A stretch of 64,000 nucleotides of DNA from contig NZ_CP177239.1 of NCBI RefSeq assembly GCF_046773475.1, positions 3,844,001 through 3,908,000 on the forward strand. Direction: 5' to 3'. Shown here one piece after another: positions 49,556 through 58,756 of this stretch. The position numbers and the translations under genes are program-made. The stretch is from Nitratireductor aquimarinus (GTDB lineage Bacteria; Pseudomonadota; Alphaproteobacteria; Rhizobiales; Rhizobiaceae). The notes beneath the pieces were generated by a model. It worked only from the letters and a program-made list of their open reading frames with translations, was not told the origin of the DNA and did no database searches. Within the stretch, counting starts at the first letter, position 1. The number at the start of each line of letters is the position of its first letter.

Positions 49556-50644
49556 ATGGCCACCTTGCAGAATTTCGACACCGAGATCGCCAAGACCCGC
49601 GAGGTGGTGGATGACATGCGTTCCAGGATCGAGCAGTCGGGAACCGTTCTCGACAAGCTCGCGCGCACCGACGAAAAGATCGGCCAGGCCGATTTCGACA
49701 TCGAGAACGCCCGCATTCAGGATGTGCTTTCGCAGCAGAAGGTGATGGAGGCGAACATCGCCGACCTGATCATCGGGCTCGAGGACGCCACCAATGTGTT
49801 CGGCTCCGAATTCGAAAGCATGAAGAGCTATACCGGCTGGGAGAACTTCATCGGCATCTTCTCCAAGCAGAAGAAGCAGCGCATGCGCACCGAGCGCGTG
49901 CGCAACATGTCGCTGTCGGGCAATCTGCAGGAACTGCTTGCCAAGTCCGACACCATCACCGGCATTCTTCAGGACCAGAAGCAGGTGCTTCAGGACCGCT
50001 ACAAGACGTCCGAGACAAGCCTTGGGCAGGTGATCGAGCGCCGCAAATCCACGATGACCAATCTGGAAACGACGCAGAAGCGCATCGAGGAGCTGAACCC
50101 GATGCTGCTCGACATCGAGAACCGCATTGCCGCTTCCACGAACCAGAAGGATCGTACGGAGCTTGAGGGCGAACGCTCGAAGCTTGCCACCGAATACAAT
50201 GAGGCGCAGGCCAAAGAGCAGGAATTGCTCGCCGAGAGCCAGACGCTTGAGCGCTACACGTCCATGTTCCAGACCTTCGTGGATTCGCTCAACAACCAGA
50301 TCGCTGCCCAATCGACGCTGATCAACAAGCTGACCATCGACACCGAGCAGCGCATCGTTCTCTACAAGGCGCTTGAAGACTCGCTGAAGACCGCCGCCCA
50401 GCAGGATGTGGCTCACCGCATCAACACGCTTGGGTCGCAGGTCGACAACACGGCCGAGGAAACCATGGCCGGCATCGGCGCCGCCGCGCAGCGCCACATT
50501 GGCGATCTGCTTGAGCTGCACGAAAAGAACATGGTCACCACCGCCGACATTCAGCGCCGCAAGAAGCTCGCCGACGATGCCTTCGCCCGCCGCTTCGAAG
50601 ACGTCATGAAGAAGCACGACGCGGCCAATTACGTCCGGGCGTGA
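49556..50644 (+). CDS. Coiled-coil protein, first gene of AAA-ATPase module
   Basis: 362 aa, soluble, no signal peptide. Helical and heptad-rich throughout: EIAKTREVVDDMRSRIEQSG, QQKVMEANIADLIIGLEDAT, TTQKRIEELNPMLLDIENRI and KALEDSLKTAAQQDVAHRIN. One short less helical break (SYTGWENFIGIFSKQKKQRM) occurs near residue 105. There is a general likeness to TelA-type helical proteins, but not enough to assign. ATG 49556 has GGAG 9 nt upstream. It starts a same-strand series of five genes to 56445. Function unknown. Confidence 0.75.
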   Translation: MATLQNFDTEIAKTREVVDDMRSRIEQSGTVLDKLARTDEKIGQADFDIENARIQDVLSQQKVMEANIADLIIGLEDATNVFGSEFESMKSYTGWENFIGIFSKQKKQRMRTERVRNMSLSGNLQELLAKSDTITGILQDQKQVLQDRYKTSETSLGQVIERRKSTMTNLETTQKRIEELNPMLLDIENRIAASTNQKDRTELEGERSKLATEYNEAQAKEQELLAESQTLERYTSMFQTFVDSLNNQIAAQSTLINKLTIDTEQRIVLYKALEDSLKTAAQQDVAHRINTLGSQVDNTAEETMAGIGAAAQRHIGDLLELHEKNMVTTADIQRRKKLADDAFARRFEDVMKKHDAANYVRA

Positions 50645-50682
50645 CGACATACAGTGCGCGGACCTTCAATGTGGAGCCTCGC

Positions 50683-50790
50683 CCCTCACCCTTACCCTCT
50701 CCCCGCTCGCGGGGAGAGGGGGACGTTTACGTGGCGACCCTCTTCCTTCTCGTCGCATGAGGGGAGAAGGTTCAGGCAGGCGGATGAGGG
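50683..50790. repeat. RIME-like palindromic repeat, copy 1
   Basis: Between the first two module genes (gap 50645-50823). CCCTCTCCCCGCTCGCGGGG and AGAGGG form a hairpin, followed by an inverted CTTCTCGTCGCATGAGGGGA, GAAGG and GGCGGATGAGGGG. Sequence of the type CCTTCTCCCCG/CGGGGAGAAGG is the hallmark of Rhizobium RIME elements. Confidence 0.75.
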
Positions 50791-50823
50791 GCGTGCGCCA
50801 AGGTCCCAGAACAGGTCTTTTGC

Positions 50824-51972
50824 ATGAACACCGCTCCTGACGCCGCAGCGCGTTATTTCGATGCCATTGCGTCCGCGCTCGAAGGGCTCGGCGTCTATTT
50901 CGGCGACCGCACGGCCTCGCCGTTTCAGTCGCACGGCCTCGTGGCCGAAGTGGTCGCGCCCTATATCGGCCGGCTGGAGCGGTCCTTCGACTGCTGGCGC
51001 AACCGGCTCGGTTTCATGGAAAAGTTCCGCATCCAGCGGGCCGAAAGCGGATATCCGGTGTTTCAGAGCGTTCTGGAACTGGAGAACGACCGGCGGCAGG
51101 CGGAACAGCGGCTTGCCGGCATTTCCGGTCCGGACGAGCTGCGCGCCGAAATGGTCGATTTCATCCTGCGTCACCGCGCGTTCCCTGCGGATCTCCAGCA
51201 GTCCATGGCCGAGCGCCTCTATCTGGAGGAGGTGAAGGAGGGAAAGATCTTCTCGCCCTTCATTTTGCCGGAAACTGTGCGCGTTTCGGTGAATCCGAAG
51301 ACAAAACGGCCCTATTATCTGGTGCATTGGGGCGCTTTTGACGGAAATTCGAGCCTGCCCATGGTCTACATGGCGGCGGTCGAGGATTCCTCGCCCGGCA
51401 TGCTCAAGGCGCTGGTTTCCGACGAAGGAAAGCTCAGGGAGGACGTCGATATCGGGTTTCCGGTCGGCGGTCTGCTCAACCCGGAGCTTGCGCATCAATT
51501 TGACGATTTCGCGGAAAAAAACTCCGCCTATTCCCTGTCTCCGGCCACGATTGCCGGAAATCTCGACAAGGATTTCGACCATCTCCACCCCAAGCAATTG
51601 CGCCGGGTGGTGCTCGGGCCGTTCTACACGGCGGGTATCACGGAGAATAACTCCACCGTGTCTGACGTGCTCGGCAGGGTGCGCCGGCGCGAAAACGCGT
51701 GGCTTCTCACCTGGACGGTGCAGGAGGTCTATTCCAAGACCGAGCGCCCGGCTCGCAAGGGGCTGTGGTCCAGCCAGCCGGCGCGCGAGGAGTTCTTCAT
51801 CGACACGGATGATCTGGACGCCGCCCGCATGGGCGTGAGCGCCTATGAGCAGCACGCGCTCGTGCCGCATGAGGCCTATCAGGCGCTCTATGCCGCAGGC
51901 GAAGCACAGAAGATTTTCGATGGCTACGACGTGCACGTCATTTCGGGCGGGCGGGTGATTACGGATGTGTAG
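50824..51972 (+). CDS. Uncharacterised protein, second gene of AAA-ATPase module
   Basis: 382 aa, no signal peptide or membrane segment. N-terminal helical part (ERSFDCWRNRLGFMEKFRIQ), then a mixed alpha/beta part with TKRPYYLVHWGAFDGNSSLP, LPMVYMAAVEDSS and ARKGLWSSQPAREEFFIDTD. No catalytic motif was recognised. ATG 50824 is the first good start. Flanked on both sides by RIME-like repeats. Its place between a coiled-coil gene and the AAA ATPase suggests it is a partner or adaptor; function unknown. Confidence 0.72.
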   Translation: MNTAPDAAARYFDAIASALEGLGVYFGDRTASPFQSHGLVAEVVAPYIGRLERSFDCWRNRLGFMEKFRIQRAESGYPVFQSVLELENDRRQAEQRLAGISGPDELRAEMVDFILRHRAFPADLQQSMAERLYLEEVKEGKIFSPFILPETVRVSVNPKTKRPYYLVHWGAFDGNSSLPMVYMAAVEDSSPGMLKALVSDEGKLREDVDIGFPVGGLLNPELAHQFDDFAEKNSAYSLSPATIAGNLDKDFDHLHPKQLRRVVLGPFYTAGITENNSTVSDVLGRVRRRENAWLLTWTVQEVYSKTERPARKGLWSSQPAREEFFIDTDDLDAARMGVSAYEQHALVPHEAYQALYAAGEAQKIFDGYDVHVISGGRVITDV

Positions 51973-51995
51973 CAGCTTCGCTCCGGCAGAAGACC

Positions 51996-52060
51996 ATACG
52001 CCAGCCCCTCATCCGCCTGCCGGCACCTTCTCCCCGCAGGCGGGGAGAAGGGCGATGGCG
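51996..52060. repeat. RIME-like palindromic repeat, copy 2
   Basis: CCCCTCATCCGCCTGCCGGC, ACCTTCTCCCCGCAGGCGGG and GAGAAGGGCG, with a clear CCTTCTCCCCGC/GCGGGGAGAAGG dyad. It lies in the 51973-52113 gap and shares its GGCGGATGAGGGG half, inverted, with copy 1. Confidence 0.82.
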
Positions 52061-52113
52061 GCAGGCGTTGCGCATCAGGGGCAGTCCCACTGCCCGACAG
52101 ATCAGGAGTTTCC

Positions 52114-54018
52114 ATGGACACCGGCCTGACGACCATCGACGAGAAAGACATCGAGAAGCACCGGGCGACGGCGCAGAGCCTTGTGACGCGCTTTGTGGTT
52201 CTGCAGGCCGATGGCGGCGGCTCCGGCACCGGGCTTGCCGGCACCGGGCGGCGTTTCGTTTCGACCGTTTCCACCGGCGCATTGCGCAGGACGCGTGAGG
52301 TGGAGCTGGCGAAAACCATCGCCGCCATCCGCCAGGGCGACCCCATGCTCTCCATTGCGCAGCACACGCTTCTTTTCCGCGCCCGGCGCGGGGCGGCGGT
52401 GGCGCTTGCGGTGGCCGATGTCTTCGCGCGGTCAACCGAGCTTGAAAGCCTTCAGGAGCGGAACGCCCGCAGCCCGCTTGAGGGCGATGCGGCGCAGACC
52501 TATCACGCGCTTTTGCAGGCTTCGGCCTATGTCGCGGCCTTCACGCTCTCATCCTATCTCCTGCAGATGCTCGACGCCGACAGCGAGCCGGTAAATGACA
52601 CGGATGAGCCGGACTTTCAGTTCGACACGCCGCAGGATGCGCTGAAGAGCGTTCTTGCCGCGCTTGATGGGGCGATCACGGGTGCTGCCGACGACACGGC
52701 AATGACGGCGCGCGCCCGCGCGCTTGCCCGCGTCGCAATCGAGGGGCTGTTGCAGCGGCGCAGCCGTTTCACCGGTCTCGGTGCGTTTGAAGACACGCAT
52801 ATGCGGCTCGAGGCCGACGATTTCACGCTGGACGGGTTCGACATTGCGCCGGGAAGCCGGCGCAAGCCGCTTGTCATGACGTTCAAGAAGCCCAACGAGA
52901 TCATCGGCAACCACATTGCCAAATATCAGGCCATGAAGCTCGCCAAGATGCTGATGGCGTATGATTTCGACCGCCAGCTCAACCCCTTCGTGGAGCTGGG
53001 GGGCTTTCTGTTCACCTTCATTGGTGATGGCGCACCGGGCACCGGCAAGACCATCCTTATCCAGATGACCGCCGGGCTGTTGAACGATTACTGCCAGGTG
53101 GCGGGTGTGCCGTTCCACTACGAGAATTTCGGCGTCGACCAGATTTCCTCCTATCAGGGCAAGTCGGGCCAGAACTGCAAGCAGTTCGTGGAAAATGTGC
53201 TGAGCCCGCGCGCCATCGGCTTCGGCACCATTGACGACATCGACCAGGTGGCGGCCAAGCGCTCCGACGACCGGGCGTCTGCCGGTCAACAGGAGGTGAC
53301 GGGCGTTCTGATGGAGAGTTTTGCGGGCGCGGGCACCGTGGTGCGCGGCAACTGCTCCTTTGGCATGTTCTCCAACTATCCGGAGAATGTGGACGACGCG
53401 TTGCGCCAGCGCGCCGGCGCGCGCTGGCTTGTCGACGGGCCGCAGACTTTTGAGGATTATGTCGACATTTTCGTGCTTCTGGCCGGCAAGAACCATTCGA
53501 TCCCGCTTGGCGAGCACGCGCTTTACGCCACGCAGGAGATCAAGCGCGCGGTCGAGACTGCCTATGAGGCACATTCCAGACCGCAGGAAGACGGGCTTGC
53601 GAAGGTCTATGAGCGCTTCCTGAACGATCGCGGCGAGCCGAAGACGCTGACGGATATTGGCGCCTATCTGCATGAGATCAAGCTGGCGGAGCCGCGCTTC
53701 ACCGGCCGCGCCATCAAGAACATCACCGACGCCATCAAGATGCGCGCCATGGACATCGAGCTTCCCGACGAATGGTTCGAGACGCCGGACGCGTTCATGC
53801 GCCGGGGTTATGACGACAAGAAAGCGATGATCGCCGAGCTGCGCCGGCCATTCACGATGGACATGGTGATGCAGGAGATCAATCGCTATGCGGATTCGGA
53901 ATTCCGCTACTCGGACCGCTCCGACGATGCCGCCGTTTCGGGCATCGTCCGCGACCAGCGCCTGCGCGAACGCGCGCTGCGCGAGATCGAGGAGATGAAG
54001 GCGAGGGGTGTGTGGTGA
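52114..54018 (+). CDS. AAA-family ATPase, core of the module
   Basis: 634 aa. The N-terminal ~280 residues are helical (KDIEKHRATAQSLVTRFVVL; AARGAAVALAVADVF-like segment). The ATPase domain has Walker A GDGAPGTGKTILIQ at 306-313, Walker B-like FGTIDDIDQVAAKR near 375, a sensor-like MFSNYPENVDDALRQRAGAR with candidate Arg finger, and a lid region. The C-terminal ~120 residues are helical and charged (RSDDAAVSGIVRDQRLRERA). The closest general type is a remodelling AAA ATPase (MoxR/spastin-like layout), but I cannot assign a subfamily. AGGAG is 6 nt before ATG. The stop overlaps the next gene. Confidence 0.85.
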   Translation: MDTGLTTIDEKDIEKHRATAQSLVTRFVVLQADGGGSGTGLAGTGRRFVSTVSTGALRRTREVELAKTIAAIRQGDPMLSIAQHTLLFRARRGAAVALAVADVFARSTELESLQERNARSPLEGDAAQTYHALLQASAYVAAFTLSSYLLQMLDADSEPVNDTDEPDFQFDTPQDALKSVLAALDGAITGAADDTAMTARARALARVAIEGLLQRRSRFTGLGAFEDTHMRLEADDFTLDGFDIAPGSRRKPLVMTFKKPNEIIGNHIAKYQAMKLAKMLMAYDFDRQLNPFVELGGFLFTFIGDGAPGTGKTILIQMTAGLLNDYCQVAGVPFHYENFGVDQISSYQGKSGQNCKQFVENVLSPRAIGFGTIDDIDQVAAKRSDDRASAGQQEVTGVLMESFAGAGTVVRGNCSFGMFSNYPENVDDALRQRAGARWLVDGPQTFEDYVDIFVLLAGKNHSIPLGEHALYATQEIKRAVETAYEAHSRPQEDGLAKVYERFLNDRGEPKTLTDIGAYLHEIKLAEPRFTGRAIKNITDAIKMRAMDIELPDEWFETPDAFMRRGYDDKKAMIAELRRPFTMDMVMQEINRYADSEFRYSDRSDDAAVSGIVRDQRLRERALREIEEMKARGVW

Positions 54019-55298
54019 ACCTCCTGCGCGACAACGACCTCATTTTTGGCCGCCTGCTCAGGATCGAAGAGCCGCATCTGATTGCGCGTTACAACAAGGC
54101 GCTGGATGCCTTTGGTGTGCCGCAGACGAAGCTTGCTTCCTTCGAGATCGATCGCACCGGCTTCTCGCCGCAGATCGCGGAGGAACTGGAAGATATCCAG
54201 TATCTCGATCCCAATGGCGTCAATCGGCGCTTCATCATTCTGACACCGGCGCAGATCGAATTGCCGGTGGTTCACACGGCCTTCTCCAACACCTCGCAGC
54301 TCGTCTACGAGTTCATGATGGCCAATGCGCGCGCCATCAACGCCATCACGATCAAGGATGTGGTCTATGGCGAGATCGAGGAGCAGGTGAACCAGGTGCG
54401 CGACATAGAGGATCTGCTCTCCATCGTGCAGGTGGAGTTCAAGGTTCTCTCGGCGGAAGACCTGCTCGGCAAGGCGGCGGAACTGGGGCGGCTGGCCGAC
54501 CGGGTGAAGCACGAGCCGGATGCCTGGCGTGACGATGCGCTGCTCAACCGCATGGTGGCGCTTGCACGCGAGACCGGTGACATTCGCGAAAACAGCCTCG
54601 TGCCGGAGCAGGTGGTGTTCCGGCATGACGCCTACTGGACCAGCCATTTCGGCGGCGTCTACATCTTCATTGACCGCGACACGACAACGGTGATCGCCGA
54701 TCCGGCAACGCCGGGCTTTCGCCGCTCGCGGCCATGGCAGGTGAGCTATCTGTCGAAGGACGATCCGGCGCGCATCTTCCGCTTTCTGGCGGAGACGGGC
54801 CGCATTCAGTTGCCGCGCGCCTCGTGGATCGAACGGTCGAACTATCTTGCCCATCGCGGCGAGATGGTGCTGCTTGATCTGGTGCGCCGCGAAGACCCGG
54901 ATACGGATTTTGCGCGCGTCGACCCGGTCTGGCTGCAGACCTGGACACACCGCAATGCCGGGCTGGTGGCGGGCGAGGGGAGCATTCCCTTCCTCAATGC
55001 CGCCGTGCGTGAGATCAGCCAGACGGGCAGGCTCAAGATCGAGGAAATCCCGCCGCGCCTGCGCTTTCTCGTTACGCGGGCCGATCCTGAACATCCGGAT
55101 GCATGGCTCACCAACAGGTTGATTTCCGACTTCGTGCCGTCCGATTTCATCGCCCGCTATGTGTTCAACAAGCAGGGTTTCTACAAGGATTACGAGCGCT
55201 ATTCCGACGCCTGGCGCGAATATGTTGTGGCGCAGCTCAAAACCGCTTATCTCAGGGATAAACCGGCGCTGAGAAAGCGCCTCTATGGCCTGGATTAA
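54012..55298 (+). CDS. Uncharacterised protein (DUF6638-like), fourth gene of module
   Basis: 428 aa, soluble. RDNDLIFGRLLRIEEPHLIA opens the protein; RRFIILTPAQIELPVVHTAF, VPEQVVFRHDAYWTSHFGGV and RYVFNKQGFYKDYERYSDAW are strongly patterned blocks without a known active site. The DUF number is from memory and should be checked. It starts with GTG at 54012 or 54015, inside the end of the ATPase gene, so the two are translationally coupled and probably interact. Confidence 0.7.
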   Translation: MVNLLRDNDLIFGRLLRIEEPHLIARYNKALDAFGVPQTKLASFEIDRTGFSPQIAEELEDIQYLDPNGVNRRFIILTPAQIELPVVHTAFSNTSQLVYEFMMANARAINAITIKDVVYGEIEEQVNQVRDIEDLLSIVQVEFKVLSAEDLLGKAAELGRLADRVKHEPDAWRDDALLNRMVALARETGDIRENSLVPEQVVFRHDAYWTSHFGGVYIFIDRDTTTVIADPATPGFRRSRPWQVSYLSKDDPARIFRFLAETGRIQLPRASWIERSNYLAHRGEMVLLDLVRREDPDTDFARVDPVWLQTWTHRNAGLVAGEGSIPFLNAAVREISQTGRLKIEEIPPRLRFLVTRADPEHPDAWLTNRLISDFVPSDFIARYVFNKQGFYKDYERYSDAWREYVVAQLKTAYLRDKPALRKRLYGLD

Positions 55299-55320
55299 AA
55301 ACGCCTGAGGGAGGCGCTTC

Positions 55321-56445
55321 GTGCTCGATCCGATCGTTGAATTTTTCACCCGTGTGTTTCACTGGATCGGCCGGGGCATCGGGCTCGTGATCGCCTGGAT
55401 CCTGTGGCCGTTCATGGCGGTCGGGCGCTGGTACACGCGCCGCGGCTGGATCGTGCGCGGCTCGGTCGGCCTCGTTGTTCTCGTGATCGTGGGCTTCTAC
55501 GGATACTTCTTCTGGCAGACGCAGGTCTGGACCGGCTTCAATCCGGACTATGTGGAAGAGTACAAGCTGGAAGAGCGCAGCGTTTCCGCTGGCGAGCAGA
55601 CCGCGGCCACACAGGGCGGCGAGACGCGCACCTGCGGACGCTCGGCCATTGTCGACGTGACGGCGGATCTGACCGATTTCAACGTCAATGAGAATGCATG
55701 GATTTCCTCCATGCTGCTCTACAAGCTCGGCTTTTTCTTTGCGCTCGACTGGGATGACACGCCCTTCTTCGACAACAAGGCGTCGTTCCAGCGCGGCATC
55801 AACCAGGCGGCCCGCCGCAGCGCCATCGAACTGGTGGATGCGCTTGGGCGCGTGCGCGGCACGTCGCAGATCGACCGTGATCTGCAGAATGCGCGCGGTG
55901 CGCTGACCTTCGATGAGGAAACCTGGTATTTCGGCCTGAGCCCGTTTGGTCCCAAGACGCCGACGCCCAGCTTCTACCGGTCCGCCATCCGCGACCTGCG
56001 CAAGTTCAACGACCGGCTTGAAAGCTGCGAGGCGGTTTTTGACGCCCGCGCCGACAATCTGATCCAGTTTCTCGACCGCATCGCCAGCGATCTGGGGTCG
56101 ACCTCGGACCTGCTGCGCCAGCGTTCGGAGAACTACAATTCGGGCTGGTTCGACACGCGTGCGGATGACCGCTTCTGGTTCGCCTATGGCCAGCTCTATG
56201 CCTATTACGGCCTCCTGACGGCAGCGGGCGCGGACTTCGAGGACGTTATCAAGCAGCGTTCGCTCGGCTCGCTGTGGGATACGACGGAAGAGCAGTTCCG
56301 CGCGGCGCTCAACGTGCAGCCCTTCATCATTTCCAATGGGCGTGAGGATGGGTGGATCATGCCCACGCATCTGGCCACGATGGGCTTCTACATCCTGCGG
56401 GTGCGCTCCAACCTGGTTGAACTGCGCCTCGTTCTCGACCGCTAA
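55321..56445 (+). CDS. DUF2333-like inner-membrane protein, last gene of module
   Basis: 374 aa. Two hydrophobic segments at the N-terminus (GIGLVIAWILWPFMAVG and IVRGSVGLVVLVIVGFYGYF) anchor a large periplasmic-facing or cytoplasmic domain with LGFFFALDWDDTPFFDNKAS then FQRGINQAARRSAIELVDAL. The W-D-x-P-F-F-D-N-K-x-S block fits the DUF2333 family. GTG start at 55321, with GGAGG 6 nt upstream. It gives the module a membrane anchor. Function unknown. Confidence 0.72.
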   Translation: MLDPIVEFFTRVFHWIGRGIGLVIAWILWPFMAVGRWYTRRGWIVRGSVGLVVLVIVGFYGYFFWQTQVWTGFNPDYVEEYKLEERSVSAGEQTAATQGGETRTCGRSAIVDVTADLTDFNVNENAWISSMLLYKLGFFFALDWDDTPFFDNKASFQRGINQAARRSAIELVDALGRVRGTSQIDRDLQNARGALTFDEETWYFGLSPFGPKTPTPSFYRSAIRDLRKFNDRLESCEAVFDARADNLIQFLDRIASDLGSTSDLLRQRSENYNSGWFDTRADDRFWFAYGQLYAYYGLLTAAGADFEDVIKQRSLGSLWDTTEEQFRAALNVQPFIISNGREDGWIMPTHLATMGFYILRVRSNLVELRLVLDR

Positions 56446-56628
56446 TCCGGTTCGCCACTGTGTGGCAGGCGCGGCTTTTCGCGCGCCTGTCGTTTCACCA
56501 CCACCATCGAATGCAGCCTGTCGCATTTCACGCATTGTGCGCCTCTTTTGCGACGGTGGACGTTTTCAATTCGCGGCTTTATGCCAATCGGCAAACGTTG
56601 CGGACCATCGGGAGAGGGAATCATCGTC

Positions 56629-58344
56629 ATGGCCGAAATCAAATCCGGGGCCGAAATGAAATCCGGCGCCGAAGTGAAGTCCGACATCGAAATCGCCCGG
56701 GCGGCGAAGAAAAAGCCGATTCAGGAGATCGGTGCGCGGCTGGACATTCCCTCCGAGCATCTTCTGCCCTACGGCCATGACAAGGCGAAGGTTTCGGCCG
56801 AGTTCATCGCCGAGACGCGCAACAACACGGACGGCAAGCTGATCCTTGTCACGGCGATCAATCCGACGCCGGCTGGCGAAGGCAAGACCACGACGACGGT
56901 GGGGCTTGGCGATGGACTGAACCGCATCGGCAAGAAGGCGGCGATCTGCATTCGCGAAGCCTCGCTCGGCCCGTGCTTCGGCGTGAAGGGCGGGGCCGCC
57001 GGCGGCGGCTATGCCCAGGTGGTGCCGATGGAGGACATGAACCTTCATTTCACCGGTGATTTTCACGCCATCACCTCGGCTCACAACCTGCTCTCGGCGC
57101 TGATCGACAACCACATCTACTGGGGCAATGCCGAAGAGATCGACACGCGCCGTGTGACCTGGCGGCGTGTGATGGACATGAACGACCGGGCGCTGCGTGA
57201 GATCGTCTGCTCGCTGGGCGGCGTGGCAAACGGCTTTCCGCGCGAGGCGGGCTTCGACATCACCGTGGCCTCCGAGGTCATGGCCATTCTGTGCCTTGCG
57301 ACCGATCTGAAAGATCTGGAAAAGCGTCTGGGTGACATCATCGTCGGCTACCGCCGCGACAAGAGCCCGGTCTTTGCGCGCGACATCAAGGCCGATGGCG
57401 CGATGACGGTGCTGTTAAAGGACGCGCTGCAGCCCAATCTGGTGCAGACGCTGGAGAACAATCCCGCCTTTGTTCATGGCGGCCCCTTCGCCAACATTGC
57501 CCATGGCTGCAACTCGGTAATGGCGACCACGACGGCGCTCAAGATCGCCGACTATGTGGTCACCGAGGCCGGGTTTGGTGCGGATCTGGGTGCGGAGAAG
57601 TTCTTCGATATCAAGTGCCGCAAGGCGGGCCTTAAGCCGGCTGCTGCCGTCATCGTTGCGACCGTGCGGGCGCTCAAGATGAATGGCGGTGTGAAGAAGG
57701 AAGATCTGGGCGCGGAGAATGTCGAGGCGGTGAAGGCCGGTTGCGCCAATCTCGGACGCCATATCGAGAATGTGAAGCAGTTCGGCGTGCCGGCCATTGT
57801 CGCCATCAACCATTTCCACACCGATACGGATGCCGAGATCGAGGCGGTGAAGGCCTATGTGGCCGAGCAGGGCGAAGAGGCCATTCTGTGCCGGCACTGG
57901 GCGGAAGGCTCCGCCGGCATCGAGGAGCTGGCGCACAAGGTGGTGGCGCTGGCCGAGAGCGGCGTCTCGCAGTTTGCCCCGCTTTATGCCGACGAGATCT
58001 CGCTGTTCGAGAAGATCGAAACGGTGGTGAAGCGCATCTATCGCGGTTCCGAGGCGGTTGCCGACAAATCCGTGCGCAACCAGCTCAAGCAGTGGGAAGA
58101 GCAGGGCTATGGCCATCTTCCCGTCTGCATGGCGAAAACGCAGTACTCCTTCTCCACCGACCCAAATCTGCGTGGCGCGCCGACGGGGCATGTGGTGCCG
58201 ATCCGCGAGGTGCGGCTTTCCGCCGGCGCCGGTTTCGTGGTGGCGATCTGCGGTGAGATCATGACCATGCCGGGCCTGCCCAAAGTGCCGTCATCCGAGC
58301 ATATTTTCCTCAACGATGACGGGCAGATCGAAGGACTTTCCTGA
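56629..58344 (+). CDS. fhs: Formate-tetrahydrofolate ligase
   Basis: Makes 10-formyltetrahydrofolate from formate, ATP and tetrahydrofolate. P-loop NPTPAGEGKTTTTVGLGDGL, folate block CIREASLGPCFGVKGGAAGG, and FAREAGFDITVASEVMAILC-like block around residue 205. 571 aa from ATG 56629, slightly longer than usual because of a short repeated start (KSGAEMKSGAEVKSDIE). The frame runs back to 56548 without support. Confidence 0.96.
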   Translation: MAEIKSGAEMKSGAEVKSDIEIARAAKKKPIQEIGARLDIPSEHLLPYGHDKAKVSAEFIAETRNNTDGKLILVTAINPTPAGEGKTTTTVGLGDGLNRIGKKAAICIREASLGPCFGVKGGAAGGGYAQVVPMEDMNLHFTGDFHAITSAHNLLSALIDNHIYWGNAEEIDTRRVTWRRVMDMNDRALREIVCSLGGVANGFPREAGFDITVASEVMAILCLATDLKDLEKRLGDIIVGYRRDKSPVFARDIKADGAMTVLLKDALQPNLVQTLENNPAFVHGGPFANIAHGCNSVMATTTALKIADYVVTEAGFGADLGAEKFFDIKCRKAGLKPAAAVIVATVRALKMNGGVKKEDLGAENVEAVKAGCANLGRHIENVKQFGVPAIVAINHFHTDTDAEIEAVKAYVAEQGEEAILCRHWAEGSAGIEELAHKVVALAESGVSQFAPLYADEISLFEKIETVVKRIYRGSEAVADKSVRNQLKQWEEQGYGHLPVCMAKTQYSFSTDPNLRGAPTGHVVPIREVRLSAGAGFVVAICGEIMTMPGLPKVPSSEHIFLNDDGQIEGLS

Positions 58345-58366
58345 TAAGTTGAGTCGGAAAGCAGGA

Positions 58367-58390
58367 GGCGGGCCGCAAGCCCGCCTTTTT
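58367..58390 (+). terminator. Rho-independent terminator of fhs
   Basis: GGCGGGC-CGCAA-GCCCGCC followed by TTTTT, 23 bp after the stop. Confidence 0.92.
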
Positions 58391-58699
58391 GTTGGCCGGT
58401 ACTGGCGTGGTGCTTTCGCCGGTGGGGCGCGAGCGGCAGGGTGTGTTGGTGGTGCTCGGGGGGCGCAGGCTGGTGCGCGCTGGCCCGGCTCATCGCAGGG
58501 AGATGCCGGATTGTCCGCTGCATCTGATGCCGGGCCTGCGACCCTGGACCTGCGCCCCCGGACCTGCGACCCCGGATTTGCGCCCCCGGATTTGTCATGC
58601 CGCGCCGGCAATAACGCGTTTCCTAAAAAGCTTTGTGCCGTATAAAAATTAAGTTCAATTGAGCTCGAGTTTGGAAGCCGGCCTGTGAGAGCTTCTTGG
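58391..58699. repeat. Gene-free stretch with a 14-bp tandem repeat
   Basis: No gene is seen. At 58535-58590 four 14-bp units occur head to tail: CCTGCGACCCTGGA, CCTGCGCCCCCGGA, CCTGCGACCCCGGA, TTTGCGCCCCCGGA. Imperfections alternate A/C at unit position 7. A/T-rich sequence at 58620-58660 (AAAAATTAAGTTCAATT) probably holds the soxR promoter. Confidence 0.75.
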
Positions 58700-58747
58700 C
58701 TGGAGCTGGAGCTGGAGCTGGAGCTGGAGCTGGTGCTGGAGTTGGAG
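58700..58747 (+). repeat. Hexanucleotide tandem repeat at the soxR start region
   Basis: Eight CTGGAG-type units: five perfect, then CTGGTG, CTGGAG, TTGGAG. It ends 9 bp before the proposed soxR TTG, and its last unit forms the GGAGG ribosome site. Every unit contains GGAG. Confidence 0.9.
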
Positions 58748-58756
58748 GAAACCGTC

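Noticed and set aside
52549..53673. 374-codon ORF antisense to the AAA ATPase gene
   Set aside because: Arg/Gln/His-rich composition typical of a shadow frame in high-GC DNA; the opposite strand encodes an intact ATPase with clear motifs.
53907..55349. 480-codon ORF antisense to the DUF6638-like gene
   Set aside because: No recognisable domain, no spacing fit, and full overlap with a coupled gene on the other strand.
55252..56535. 427-codon ORF antisense to the DUF2333-like gene
   Set aside because: Composition of a shadow frame; the plus-strand gene has a good ribosome site and membrane segments.
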